Source: Caenorhabditis remanei (Eukaryota; Nematoda; Chromadorea; Rhabditida; Rhabditidae). From it: a stretch of DNA of 64,000 nucleotides. The notes beneath the pieces were generated by a model. It searched no databases. It had not been told where the DNA came from and saw only the letters and a program-made list of their open reading frames with translations. Made by a program: the position numbers and the translations under genes. Shown piece after piece: positions 23,206 through 34,361 of this stretch. The stretch is taken from NCBI RefSeq assembly GCF_010183535.1, contig NC_071331.1:3844001-3908000 (forward strand). Direction: 5' to 3'. Within the stretch, counting starts at the first letter, position 1. Each line of letters opens with the position of its first letter.

Positions 23206-24100
23206 GCTAATTTTAAGATTATTTTAAGATAGGTTGAATTGTCGGCAACAAAGTCAAAGTCAATTTACCAGTTTTTCTAAACACTATTTGAAACTTTTTA
23301 AAATTCTAAAAACTAAAAAATTCATGTACTGATTAAAAAACATAAAAAGTGTCCTGTTTCTCAATGTACAGAAACATAAGAGTTTTACCAGTTTTACACT
23401 CTCGGTAGGGGAATTGCCATTAGAAAAATGCTAGCATTATTAAATTAAGAAAAAAATTGATCATGAGTTCAGTGCTCTCTAATCATGGAAGGCGTAACAG
23501 ATTCAGAAGCTCAAAACGTGTTCAGACATTAAGAAACCTATATTAATTTCAAATTACTAGAAAGTATAAACATGCCCATAATCGATAATAGCAGCCGAAA
23601 CCAATTTGTCAGTTTTTTGAGGCACGTTATGCTTCAGATCTTTGTTATGTAATACGTGAAAACCGACCAAAATAACGAATATGCAAAATTACTGTTATAT
23701 TCACTAGTTCGTGGCGATGAAGTTTTTGTTATGAGAAAACATATTTCGCAGTTGCCACCTATAATAATAAGTTTTTAGAAACAAGAAAGCAGGAAGAAAG
23801 TATACATATTAGAGGATGTCCATTGCGTCAAAACTTATACCTTCGAAAAAGTAAACTTTCTGAAACGTGTTTCCATTTTTTTCTTAATTTTTAATTACAC
23901 AGTAGTGCAAGTGTCGCGGAAACGCGCTAAACGGTTGGCACGGTGCCAAATAGACTTGGCTGAGTGTCAAATTCAAAATTTACCTATATTTCTTGTATCT
24001 TTTAATGTAAACCGCGACTCAAAAAATTTTAATCTTTTCGAGGAGGACATTGTGACTCGCACGTCTATTCAACAATAGAACACCACCACTGAATGAATGT

Positions 24101-24168
24101 CTGTTTCACGTAAATATTTTAAAACATTTTATTTATACGAAATTTATTAAAAGAGTCCACATCTTTCT
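24101..24168 (+). ncRNA. Candidate 21U-RNA (piRNA) locus
   Basis: Exact CTGTTTCA at 24101-24108; YRNT (TATT) with T at 24148, 40 nt. Predicted 21U-RNA 24148-24168. Confidence 0.7.
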
Positions 24169-24289
24169 GTAGTTACTGATCACAATCTTCTCAATTTTTG
24201 GACCTGTCGAATGATCTCTTATCCATAAAACGGTAGGAGACCAGACAACAAGTCAATTTGTCGTAACTTGGATTGAAATATTGTGTTCG

Positions 24290-24297
24290 TGAAACAG
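24290..24297 (-). promoter_or_regulatory. Ruby motif (21U-RNA promoter core)
   Basis: Exact CTGTTTCA on the minus strand; nearest YRNT has T at 43 nt (24247). Confidence 0.5.
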
Positions 24298-24708
24298 TGA
24301 CTTTTTGAAAATATCTGTACTGTTTCTGACAGTGGGAATAAATATTACTGTTTTTCACCGCGTTTCTATGTTATATTTAATTCATACATTTCTGGTAAAA
24401 AAAAGATGTCTGTTCACGAAGGCCAGTTATCAGACCATCAGCCCGATTTTAAGTTTCTAGGCTCGTTGAGTGATCTAATGTCAAACCACGTGTTGAATCA
24501 GTCATTGCAAAGATAGATTCGCAAAATGATAACATTGAAATAGTAGTTTTTATATACTGCGATTCAGACGGGTAACAAAGAACTAGCTGAATTTGTAAGG
24601 AACTGGATCGAATATCTGTTTGAACAACAGTTTTCAGGACATTTTAAAGTAATTTGTCAAAAACCAATCCTGAATGACAACAATTATTAACTATACTCTT
24701 TTCAGTAT

Positions 24709-24777
24709 GCTGTTTCACTCTCTTCACTTCAAGAAATCCGGATTTTCAATATTCAATAAATAGTATCATTCATGGTC
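24709..24777 (+). ncRNA. Candidate 21U-RNA (piRNA) locus
   Basis: Exact CTGTTTCA at 24709-24716; YRNT (CAAT) with T at 24757, 41 nt. Predicted 21U-RNA 24757-24777. Confidence 0.68.
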
Positions 24778-26388
24778 GTCGTTTAAAAGTGTATTGTAGT
24801 CAGTTATGGTGTTTTTATATCATGATCTATACGATTCCGCGAGTTCATTTTCATACTTTAAGAATTTTTAAATTTGGTGCTCCACTAGCTGAGAGCGACC
24901 GCCGGAAAGTTTGGTCCGTGAAATGGCCGAAGAAAATTAGCACCGTGGCCTAGAAATTCGAATTTGGATCGTTTTTCATTATGATATCTGTAAATCAGAG
25001 TTCAATATTGTAGGCATGTTTCAACTTGTGATTGAAACGGAATTTCTGTTTTGCAAAATTTAATGTTAGTTGTATGCACAATTTTTGTTGAACACTTACA
25101 CAAGAAGTACAAAAAATATTTTTTGAGCATGGTTATCATTGAATTTTTTTTGTTGCGATTTTTGAAAACATCTCGAAACTGCGAAACAGAAAAAATTGAG
25201 GTATAGGCACCTAATTTGGTTTGTTACATCAGGATTTCACTAGAGCACAGTTCTTACTGTGCTCTGACGTTAACAATTTTAACAATCAGTGTGTAATGTC
25301 ATTAACAACTGAACTACCATATCTGAAGCATTTTGTCTTTAATGAGAAACCCGTAACAGTAAAAAAAAAAAAAAAAACTGATATTTTGTCCGATAATGAG
25401 AAGTCCATTAGATTCGCAGATTTTATGAATCTGTCAAAATTTTTTTTGAAATACTTTCCTGCAATTGTTGTCGTTTATGTTTCTCCCAAGCGTCAGTAGC
25501 GTAAGAAATTGGAAAAGTTATTGAATTTGGTAACAGATTGAAACGTTCTGCATAACATACCAAATGGCTAAAGAACTTCTTTTTGTTTTTTTTTTTTCAA
25601 ACAAGATAAATACATAATTTAAAAAAAATACGGTTCGACAATGTTCCGATATCTAAAATAAATTCACCAATAACTGCAGCATTTCTCGTGAATTTTCGAG
25701 CTTCCATCTAGTATCCACAGAGTTGTATTCGATTCGTTTAATTCAATTTATTTAATGATAGATATACAGAAATGTGATGGTAAGGTCCCTAGTTGACGAG
25801 ACAACTTTGAATTTAGCGTATTCAAAAGAAAAACTTCATGACACTGGAGAAAATTCGGTGAATACAATAAACAGTGAGCTAATAGTAAGCAAACATTTAT
25901 ACCGACACTATTTGCAGGCGTTGAAACATAATAACTTTTTCCAGTTTTTTCAAAATACCTATTTCAGAATTATTGCAGTTTGATTACTTGCACAAATTTG
26001 TACTAGCTGAGAGTTGGTGTTGCGTCGTGAGTTTAATAAAACAATAATTATTAGAAATCCCTAGTTCGATGAATATGTAACAGTCCTATCGATTAGTAGT
26101 CTAGATTCCTTGCAAATTCATTTTGACTGATTTGGTACAGGTGAATTAACGTATGTAATAAAACTATCCAGTTACACTAACCCTATTTCTTAATGTCACG
26201 ACCGAGGCAATTTTGATAACTGGATTATAGACACTGGCAGAAATAGAAAAATTTTGAAGTAGTAACGATAAGGTAACACTGATTAAATCCCATTCGAGGT
26301 AAGAGAGAATTTCATTGATAATTTTCCGTATTGACTTCATTCAACTATAAATTCAGCTAGAGAAAAGAAAAAAGTAACATTGACCACT

Positions 26389-26396
26389 TGAAACAG
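26389..26396 (-). promoter_or_regulatory. Ruby motif (21U-RNA promoter core)
   Basis: Exact CTGTTTCA on the minus strand, but no YRNT between 37 and 43 nt; possibly inactive. Confidence 0.4.
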
Positions 26397-26835
26397 AGTT
26401 CTGAATTGCTAAAACAAGTCTGTTGATCTTTCGAAACCATCTTATAAGGGTTACAGAGCGTTTGATGCCTTACGAGCTCTATTTCAAGAACTTCTTTAAC
26501 AGCATGATTACATAAATTATTCTTATATGTAAAATACAAGTTCCCATCAATTTATCGTGACAAATGGAAATTATTATTTCAACTAATTTCTACTAATTTC
26601 TCTCCACACTTTAAAAGTATTTCTCGCAAACTGAAAACAGAAAGATATTTTAACACCTTATTGATGGAAAATTGACAGTTTCGAGGAAGACATTTAAAAG
26701 TACAAAGTGAGACGCGTTGTTCAGAGAAATCTATCGGTGCTGTGGAGGAATATATAATTTTTCAATTTAAAAGATTTTTGCTGTTAAATGGTGATTCCGA
26801 GTCACAGTACATGCTGAATGACGTTTGTAAACTTG

Positions 26836-26903
26836 CTGTTTCACTAGTATTGTAGGTTTTCAGAAGATTTCAAAACCAGTAGTAACATAGATTATATTAA
26901 TTG
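26836..26903 (+). ncRNA. Candidate 21U-RNA (piRNA) locus
   Basis: Exact CTGTTTCA at 26836-26843; YRNT (TAGT) with T at 26883, 40 nt. Predicted 21U-RNA 26883-26903. Confidence 0.7.
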
Positions 26904-28139
26904 AATGAGCACCCCATTTTCGTTGATAGTGAGTTTCAGAAATGACGGAAGTCCATGGAACTTATTATCTCACATTTAACTTTAAAGAGGTCCAAATTAA
27001 GCTCAAGACGGAAGAGCCTGAAATATTTTTCATGTAAATAATGGTTCAGTTTCAAGTGGTTTATGTTTCCAAGTTCTGGATATTTCAACAATACCACGGC
27101 TACGATACGTTGAGTGTTTTCAATTTTATTTTCTTTTCATTGAACAACTACTGAACCTGGTCTATCAAGCGTTTGTTTTTGTTTTAGTATTCTTTCAGGG
27201 ATCAAAGAAAAAGGGATCATTCAAAATATTTTTTACAGTCTCACGGTTGTTATTTAAATGATGCGCATTTATAGTGTTTTACTTTTTGCGCATTCGTAGT
27301 GTTTTACTAGTTACTCAGATAAAGCATCATTCAATTTTAAACTTTTTTTTAGTAGTTATGTTTGAAACGCCGAAATGTGTTTTTGTGAATCTGTCTACCA
27401 ACTAAATCTAGGCAATGAAAAATTCAACGAAGAAATACCGAAAGCCTGTTTTTAATAAGTATCATCTTGGACTAATGTTAATTCAATTCATGGAACCAAA
27501 AAATGTGAGAACTATAAAATTTTCGAAACAGAATTTTTCGGCATACCGTGTCTTGGTACTGATTAATTGTTTTTTTTTTCTTACGCACTTTAATTATTGC
27601 TGATTCGGTATAAATTCTTCCCACTCCCTATAACTGAATAGTTTACAAGGCATTATTGATTGTTTTAGCCATGCGCTCGACCTTGAGCTCAGTACCCTAA
27701 TAAGAATTATTTTCTGAATTTTGAGCCAACCATTTTTGAACAAGAATTTTCAAAGAATAAGGATGATTTTGTAAGAAAAAATTAAGATAGGAAATGGTAC
27801 GTTTAAGAAAAGCATCGAGCCAATATATTTTGTGTGCTTTACAGTTTCTTCAACAAAAGAAGGTTGGTAACTTTTCAGCTTCTGCAATTGACTTGACTAC
27901 CTCTGCACTAATAATTCCAACTCAACTCGTGATTTCCTGAGCTAGAATCTATAAACATTACTGCTACATAGTCTTGACTAATAGTAAATGTTCTCTCCGT
28001 CTGTGATATATTGTTCGAATAGGCTTGGTTAAGCTTTCTGAACACGAAACAGAAACATTTTTTTTAAATGTTTCACTCGCTGCATTTTTTTTCTTCAAAC
28101 GAACAATTTTCAATATCCCGAAAAAACGACCAGGTTGTA

Positions 28140-29388
28140 TTAGGGTGTTTCATAAGTCTTTGCACTTTTTCTATCAGTTTTTCATCAAATTTTTCTTGAT
28201 GAGAAAGAAGTTCTAATAAGTTATATATGGTCCATGAGTACTTATTACATCTTGCCAACATTGTGGTAGTTCGACTATTCCGGCCGCGTAGAACTCTGGC
28301 GGCTGTGAGCTGAAGAAGCGATCAAGGTCTGATTTCACTTGCATTCGATCATCAAATTTTTGTCCAGCTAACGAGTATTGTAATGATTTAAAAAAATGAT
28401 AATCAGTTGGAGGAAGGTCTGAAGAATACGGCGGGTGGGGTAGAACTTCAACTCCATGAGCCTGTAAGAAGTTGCGACTCTTGGTAGCAGTGTGTGAGCG
28501 AGCATTGTAATGCAACAAAACCAAATGATCGATTTCCGGGCGAGAGGAGCGATGGGATTGGATCATTTTTTGGAGTAGCTGACAGTATAAGTGGACTGTT
28601 ATTATAGCACGATCCGGAAGAAGTTTGTAGCAAATGACCTCGTTTCTGTCGCACCAAACTGATAGCATCACTTTTTTCTCGTGCAACTCTCTTTTCTGGT
28701 CCGTCAGCGGGTCGTCATTATCCAAAACCCCCTGCTTTTTACTGTATGGTATACATAGAGACCCCATTTCTCATTTCCCGTAACAATATCAAGAATCCAA
28801 TTGAAACTACGCTTCCGACTGAGAAAAGACAGCGACAGGTCACAACTGAGCTTCAACTGAGAATCTCTCAGTTCACGAGGAAAAACTTGTCCGTATTTTG
28901 CTGTTCTTCCAGATTCTTTCAGATGTCTGATTATTGTTGCGGACGAAGGTCCAGTATGTGAAGATACTTCAAGTATACTTGATCTTGGCTCTTCCTCCAA
29001 GACATCAGAGATATCATCGTCTATTTCTAAAAGAGGCCGACCAGAATGGGACTTATCATGAAGATCGTAGTCCTCTTCTTTGAAGTTATTGAACCAAGTT
29101 GCTGCTGTTTTATAAGACATGATGTCCTCACCTATAGTTTCGCGTATATTTCGATAAGTGTCCATTGCACTCAATCGAGGGAGACATCCTAGTAGAAAAC
29201 ATCCTTTTAGAGCATGGCGATCTTTGGCGAGTACTTCTGCCATGGTACGCTGTTTTAGGGACTTTCAAAACAGAAATGTTTCTTGAGGGTAACAGTACTA
29301 GTTAATAATAAAAAAAGGTCAAAAAAATGTCATGGGGTCAGAGGGCGGTACAATGAAAAAAAGTGCAAAGACTTATGAAACACCCTAA
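28140..29388 (-). mobile_element. mariner-family transposon, full length, inactive
   Basis: 1249 bp with nearly identical terminal inverted repeats beginning TTAGGGTGTTTCATAAGTCT. It is flanked by TA on both sides (28138-28139 and 29389-29390), the normal mariner target. It contains one broken transposase gene on the minus strand. Ends are still perfect, so it could in principle be moved in trans. Confidence 0.93.
28213..29243 (-). pseudogene. mariner transposase, frameshifted and catalytically mutated
   Basis: Read from 29243, the first frame (179 codons) gives the N-terminal helix-turn-helix half, with the mariner hallmark HSGRP, and runs to TGNEKW. The second frame, 28767-28213, gives the catalytic half with VEVLPHPPYSSDLPPTDYH. 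The two overlap in different frames around 28704-28767, so at least one indel separates them. Mariner transposases use a D,D34D triad. Here the first Asp is Asn (residue 157 of the first frame), the second is Tyr (residue 87 of the second frame, in HYNARSH), and only the third Asp remains, at the correct spacing of 34 residues. Confidence 0.92.
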
Positions 29389-30480
29389 TAGATTTTGAAT
29401 TTTTTTCGTGTTGCTTCATTATATATATATGTTGATGTCACACTTCTTATTCCGACCCGGATTTTGGAAACAATCCTCAAGCACATTTTATTTATTTGAT
29501 TGTAGCAGGTAATGTACCTGGTCCTGGTGCCATGTTTCCTAAACGTTGACTGAATAAAATACTGTGCTCAAAAATTGTTGCCAAAAGAAGGCTCCGACTG
29601 AAACTGTAGACACATCTCACTTTGTATTGAAGTTCTATGTGAAACCTAATTAATTTTCGACAAATCCGCTTCCAATACTCTTGAAAGAACTTTTTCAAAA
29701 TTGTTTTAAGCTCTTTTGAATTGACACATCAATCTGTGTTTTTTGAATTCATAATTGTTCATTCTAAGAAAAACCGATTTTCTGGAAACCGGAAGCTTTC
29801 TAAACTTTTTGCTGTTTTCAACAACTTATAAGCTCGATGAAAATGTTGATCAACAATCGACAAATTTTTTTTTAATTTGTGACGTCTGTTAGAGTATGTT
29901 CTGTTCCCAGTCCCACTAATCAAAACGTTCCTCCAATTTCAGCATTGATCCTTCATTTCTGGGCTCATCGAATGATCTCATATCCATAAAGTAGTAGGAG
30001 ACCAATCAATGAACCAGAACCAATTTTTTTTTTTGATTTTCGAAATGGTATCGTTGAAACAGTCGTTAACTATCAAAATGTGGTTGAATGTGCCATGTAC
30101 TCCAAACACGAAGAACTACTGATATCAAAAAAATGTTGACATAAATAAATACTGAAACTGAAAAATTGTAATTGTAATTTCCAATTCTTATTACAACTCC
30201 AGTGATTTTGGAGAATAGTTAATTTTTTGTAGGAATTCAGATCAACTTTGTTTTTCATCACTTTTTATTTGAAATTCGGAGATCAAAAAACTTTTCGATA
30301 CTTTTGGAAATCATTGCTCGGGTTACTGCTCGGCTCCCCCATCGTTCTGGCGACGCCGTGAAACATCAGGAAGCCTAGTTCACAAATAAATCAAAAAATA
30401 CATAAAAAGACTACATTTTTCCCCTTCTAGACTTGTTTCTGTCATACTATCCATCTTTTTTCGAATAAAGTTGAATTGCC
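29389..30480. other. Intergenic, one piRNA candidate
   Basis: No gene seen other than the candidate locus at 29993-30062. Confidence 0.45.
29993..30062 (-). ncRNA. Candidate 21U-RNA (piRNA) locus
   Basis: Exact CTGTTTCA on the minus strand (30055-30062); YRNT with T at 30013, 42 nt. An A-run of 11 lies in the spacer. Predicted 21U-RNA 30013-29993. Confidence 0.58.
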
Positions 30481-31455
30481 ATGGCATCTAGAACATTTTT
30501 GTTGGTGGTTTTTGTTAGTTTTGTTCTTCAACTTCCCCCGAAATCGAAAAAGAATTATGTGTCCAAAACTGTTAAACTATTTTAATTTTTTCATTGCAAT
30601 GTTAATAAAGAGTGATGATGCAGGTAAAGTTTGAAAATCAGAGCGTTTAAAAATCCCAATAAGCTTTCAGAACTGATTAAAATGACAAAAATATTCGGAA
30701 AAGTTTTAAATGTGGATTTATACGATGGCCCTGAAAATAGTGGCTGCTTAACTACTTGCTTTGAAAGTGTGGATTGTATTTTGGCGTATTTACAAGTGAT
30801 CGATGTCTTCTATTTAATTTCAATTCAACACAGACATTGGAAGTGGAGGAAACCACGAAAACAAATGGGTTCTTTGTGGCGTTCAAGGTTTGTGTATCTA
30901 TCCATCTGTCTGTCTGTCTATCCGTTTGTCCAGATGTCTATGGTCCAATAATTTCCAGGCCTTCTCTCAGGTCCTGTCTTCAGGTACTTAAATAACGTCT
31001 TTAAAACTCAACCCATCATTGGGAAAACAATTTGAATTGAATTTTAAGCTCCGCTTCCAGATTCTTAGGTACTCACTTGACTCAATCGGAATTCCAAGCA
31101 AGTCCGCAGACAATTTTTTTATTTTGAAGATTAAGGATAGCTCCCAAAAGTTTTAAAACCAGATTTCTCGTTTTAAAACGTAGCGGAGCCAATCTCTATG
31201 AATTTCGCAGGTTCCAGACCACTTACCAGGACGAAACCTGCCCCTCCTATGACCTATTATCCCTTCAAGTTAAAATAGGACAGGACACCATCACTTGGAC
31301 AAAATCTGGAGCAACTTTCTCATTCCAAAAATGCGTTGGTGACTGGAAAATGTTTCATAGGACGAGTCCCGAGGTTACTGTATGCATGCAGCCGATCCTA
31401 ACACCGACTCTGTTCAATATAACCCAGTCGAAAGAGTTTTGTGAGAGTATTCCTA
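30481..31455 (+). pseudogene. PAN_3/CW-domain secreted protein gene, 5' part only
   Basis: An ATG at 30481 opens a hydrophobic signal peptide (MASRTFLLVVFVSFVL). A second exon from about 30672 (acceptor CTTTCAG) encodes the cysteine pattern of the nematode CW/PAN_3 domain: KIFGK, CLTTCFESVDCILAY, then DRCLLFNF and VAFK. The two parts are in different frames, the break falling at about 30783-30795. The exon ends at a GT near 30890, inside a TCTG-rich intron. A third exon from 31218 (acceptor TTCCAG) continues in phase with DETCPSYDL and the CW-family pattern of W-x-x-F-x-R before a Cys-Met pair. Coding stops abruptly at about 31455 where satellite DNA starts, and no remainder was found beyond the array. 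CW proteins form a large, fast-evolving Caenorhabditis family; specific function unknown. Confidence 0.65.
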
Positions 31456-31575
31456 GATAAAAAAAAGTCCTGTTTTTAGGAAATTTAATTATAATTTTAT
31501 GGATTTCTAGATTTAAAAATGTCCTGTTTTTAGGAATTTCAATTATCATTTTGTGGATTTCTAGATAAAAAAAAG
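31456..31575. repeat. Composite satellite, first fragment
   Basis: Two and a half copies of the roughly 50 bp monomer (CCTGTTTTTAGGAATTT ... GATTTCTAGATAAAAA), interrupted by the element at 31576. Confidence 0.8.
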
Positions 31576-32831
31576 GGCTCTATTACAGTTTAGGCGTCCT
31601 TTGAAAACTTGAACGTCCCTTAAAACACTTAGACGTCCCTTAAAACACTTAGACGTCCCTTGAAACACTTAGACGTCCCTTAAAACACTTAGACGTCCCT
31701 TGAAACATTTAGACGTCCCTCAAAAAACTTGAACGTCCTTTGTTGACCCAAAAGTCGTCCGAAATGTTTAGACGTCCCAAAAAATGTTTAGACGTCCCAA
31801 AAAACATATAGACGTCCCTTAAAACATTTAGACGTCCTTTGACGTCCCAGAATTAGGTTTCGAATAATTAGACGTCCCAAAAATTATTTAGACGTCCCAA
31901 AAAATGTTTAGACGTCCCAAAAATAGTTTAGACGTCCTTTGATATCCCACATTAGGATAAATAATATTTAGACGTCCCAAAAAACATTTAGACGTCCCAA
32001 AAATTATTTAGACGTCCCAAAAAATATTTAGACGTCTCAAAAAATATTTAGACGTCCTTTGATATCCCAAAATTTGGTTTTAAATATTTAGACGTCCCAA
32101 AAAATGTTTAGACGTCCCTTGAACACTTTCAGTAGCTTTTAGTGTTGAAGGGACGTCTAAACATTTTTTAAGACGTCTAAATATTTAACACCAAATTTTG
32201 GGATTTAAAGGGACGTCTAAATATTTTTTGGGACGTCTAAATATTTTTTGGGACGTCTAAACATTTTTTGGGACGTCTAAATGTTTTTTGGGACGTCTAA
32301 ACATTTTTTGGGACGTCTAATTATTTTTTGGGACGTCTAAACATTTTTTGGGACGTCTAAATATTTAACACCAAATTTTGGGATTTAAAGGGACGTCTAA
32401 ATATTTTTTGGGACGTCTAAATATTTTTTGGGACGTCTAAACATTTTTTGGGACGTCTAAATGTTTTTTGGGACGTCTAAATATTATTTATCCTAATGTG
32501 GGATATCAAAGGACGTCTAAACATTTTTTGGGACGTCTAAACATTTTTTGGGACGTCTAAATAATTTTTGGGACGTCTTAATTTTTCCGACAATTTTTCG
32601 GATTTCAAAGGACGTTTAAATGTTTTTTGGGACGTTTAAACATTCCAAAGGACGTTTCAATTTACAGGAAAAAAATTTGGGCCTCAAAGGACGTCTAAAT
32701 GTTTCAAGGGACGTCTAAGTGTTTTAAGGGACGTCTAAGTGTTTTAAGGGACGTCTAAGTGTTTTAAGGGACGTCTAAGTGTTTTAAGGGACGTTCAAGT
32801 TTTCAAAGGACGCCTAAACTGTAATAGAGCC
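31576..32831. mobile_element. hAT-like element filled with inverted GACGTCC minisatellite
   Basis: Ends GGCTCTATTACAGTTTAGGC and its inverse, flanked by the 8 bp duplication AAAAAAAG (31568-31575 and 32832-32839) inside a satellite monomer. The left half repeats words such as TTTAGACGTCCCAAAAA; the right half repeats the reverse complement, turning near 32130-32140. No reading frame, no transposase. The flanks are A-rich, which lowers the weight of the duplication. Confidence 0.8.
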
Positions 32832-34361
32832 AAAAAAAGTCCTGTTTTTAGGAATTTCAATTATAATTTCGTGGATTTCTAGATTTAAAAATGTCCTGTT
32901 TTTAGGAATTTTAATTATAATTTTATTGATTTCTAACCCGGGAGGATTCAAACCCGCGTCTACTGAAGTAAACCTCAGCCCGGATAATATAGACTCCTTC
33001 ACCCTCTGGTCGAAGTGTGTCTAACCGGTTCCGACACAGATAAGAATGGTTGGGGAAGTTAATTTCATAAAAAATACCCTGTTTTTAGGAATTTCAATTA
33101 TAATTTCGTGGATTTCTAGATTAAAAATGTCCTGTTTTTAGGAATTTTACTTATAATTTTATGGATTTCTAGATTAAAAAAAGTCCTGTTTTTAGGAATT
33201 TTAATTATAATTTTATGGATTTCTAGATAAAAAAAAATGTCCTGTTTTTAGGAATTTAATTATAATTTTATTGATTTCTAACCCGGGAGGATTCAAACCC
33301 GCGTCTACTGAAGTAAACCTCAGCCCGGATAGTATAGACTCCTTCACCCTCTGGTCGAAGTGTGTCTAACCGGTTCCGACACAGATAAGAATGGTTGGGG
33401 AAGTTAATTTCATAAAAAATACCCTGTTTTTAGGAATTTCAATTATAATTTCGTGGATTTCTAGATTAAAAATGTCCTGTTTTTAGGAATTTCAATTATA
33501 ATTTCGTGGATTTCTAGATTAAAAATGTCCTGTTTTTAGGAATTTTACTTATAATTTTATGGATTTCTAGATTTAAAAAATACCCTGTTTTTAGGAATTT
33601 TAATTATAATTTTATGGATTTCTAGATTAAAAAAAGTCCTGTTTTTAGGAATTTTAATTATAATTTTATGGATTTCTAGATAAAAAAAAAAGTCCTGTTT
33701 TTAGGAATTTAATTATAATTTTATTGATTTCTAACCCGGAAGGATTCAAACCCGCGTCTACTGAAGTAAACCTCAGCCCGGATAATATAGACTCCTTCAC
33801 CCTCTGGTCGAAGTGTGTCTAACCGGTTCCGACACAGATAAGAATGGTTGGGGAAGTTAATTTCATAAAAAATACCCTGTTTTTAGGAATTTCAATTATA
33901 ATTTCGTGGATTTCTAGATTAAAAATGTCCTGTTTTTAGGAATTTTACTTATAATTTTATGGATTTCTAGATTTAAAAAAGTCCTGTTTTTAGGAATTTT
34001 AATTATAATTTTATGGATTTCTAGATTAAAAAAAGTCCTGTTTTTAGGAATTTTAATTATAATTTTATGGATTTCTAGATAAAAAAAATGTCCTGTTTTT
34101 AGGAATTGAATTATAATTTTATTGATTTCTAACCCGGGAGGATTCAAACCCGCGTCTACTGAAGTAAACCTCAGCCCGGATAGTATAGACTCCTTCACCC
34201 TCTGGTCGAAGTGTGTCTAACCGGTTCCGACACAGATAAGAATGGTTGGGGAAGTTAATTTCATAAAAAATACCCTGTTTTTAGGAATTTCAATTATAAT
34301 TTTGTGGATTTCTAGATTAAAAATGTCCTGTTTTTAGGAATTTTAATTATAATTTTATGGA
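32832..34361. repeat. Composite satellite array, block 1
   Basis: Units combine a variable number of roughly 50 bp monomers with a spacer of about 150 bp that runs from AACCCGGGAGGATTCAAACC to GATAAGAATGGTTGGGGAAG. Spacers begin near 32935, 33282, 33733 and 34130. Confidence 0.9.

Larger units (their letters stand above)
23206..28139. other. Gene-free region with piRNA motifs
   Basis: About 4.9 kb of AT-rich DNA with no credible coding exon. It holds five exact Ruby motifs (24101, 24290, 24709, 26389, 26836) and several one-base variants such as CTGTTTCG near 25185, 27525 and 28045. Confidence 0.55.

Noticed and set aside
31600..32820. CRISPR-like regular repeats (GACGTCC)
   Set aside because: Eukaryotic context, inverted halves, no unique spacers, and hAT-like ends explain it as a transposon with minisatellite cargo.
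33914..34198. Repeated 60-94 codon frames in the satellite (also 37095, 38287, 59944, 61859)
   Set aside because: They follow satellite units (about 50 bp monomers) and show no gene features.
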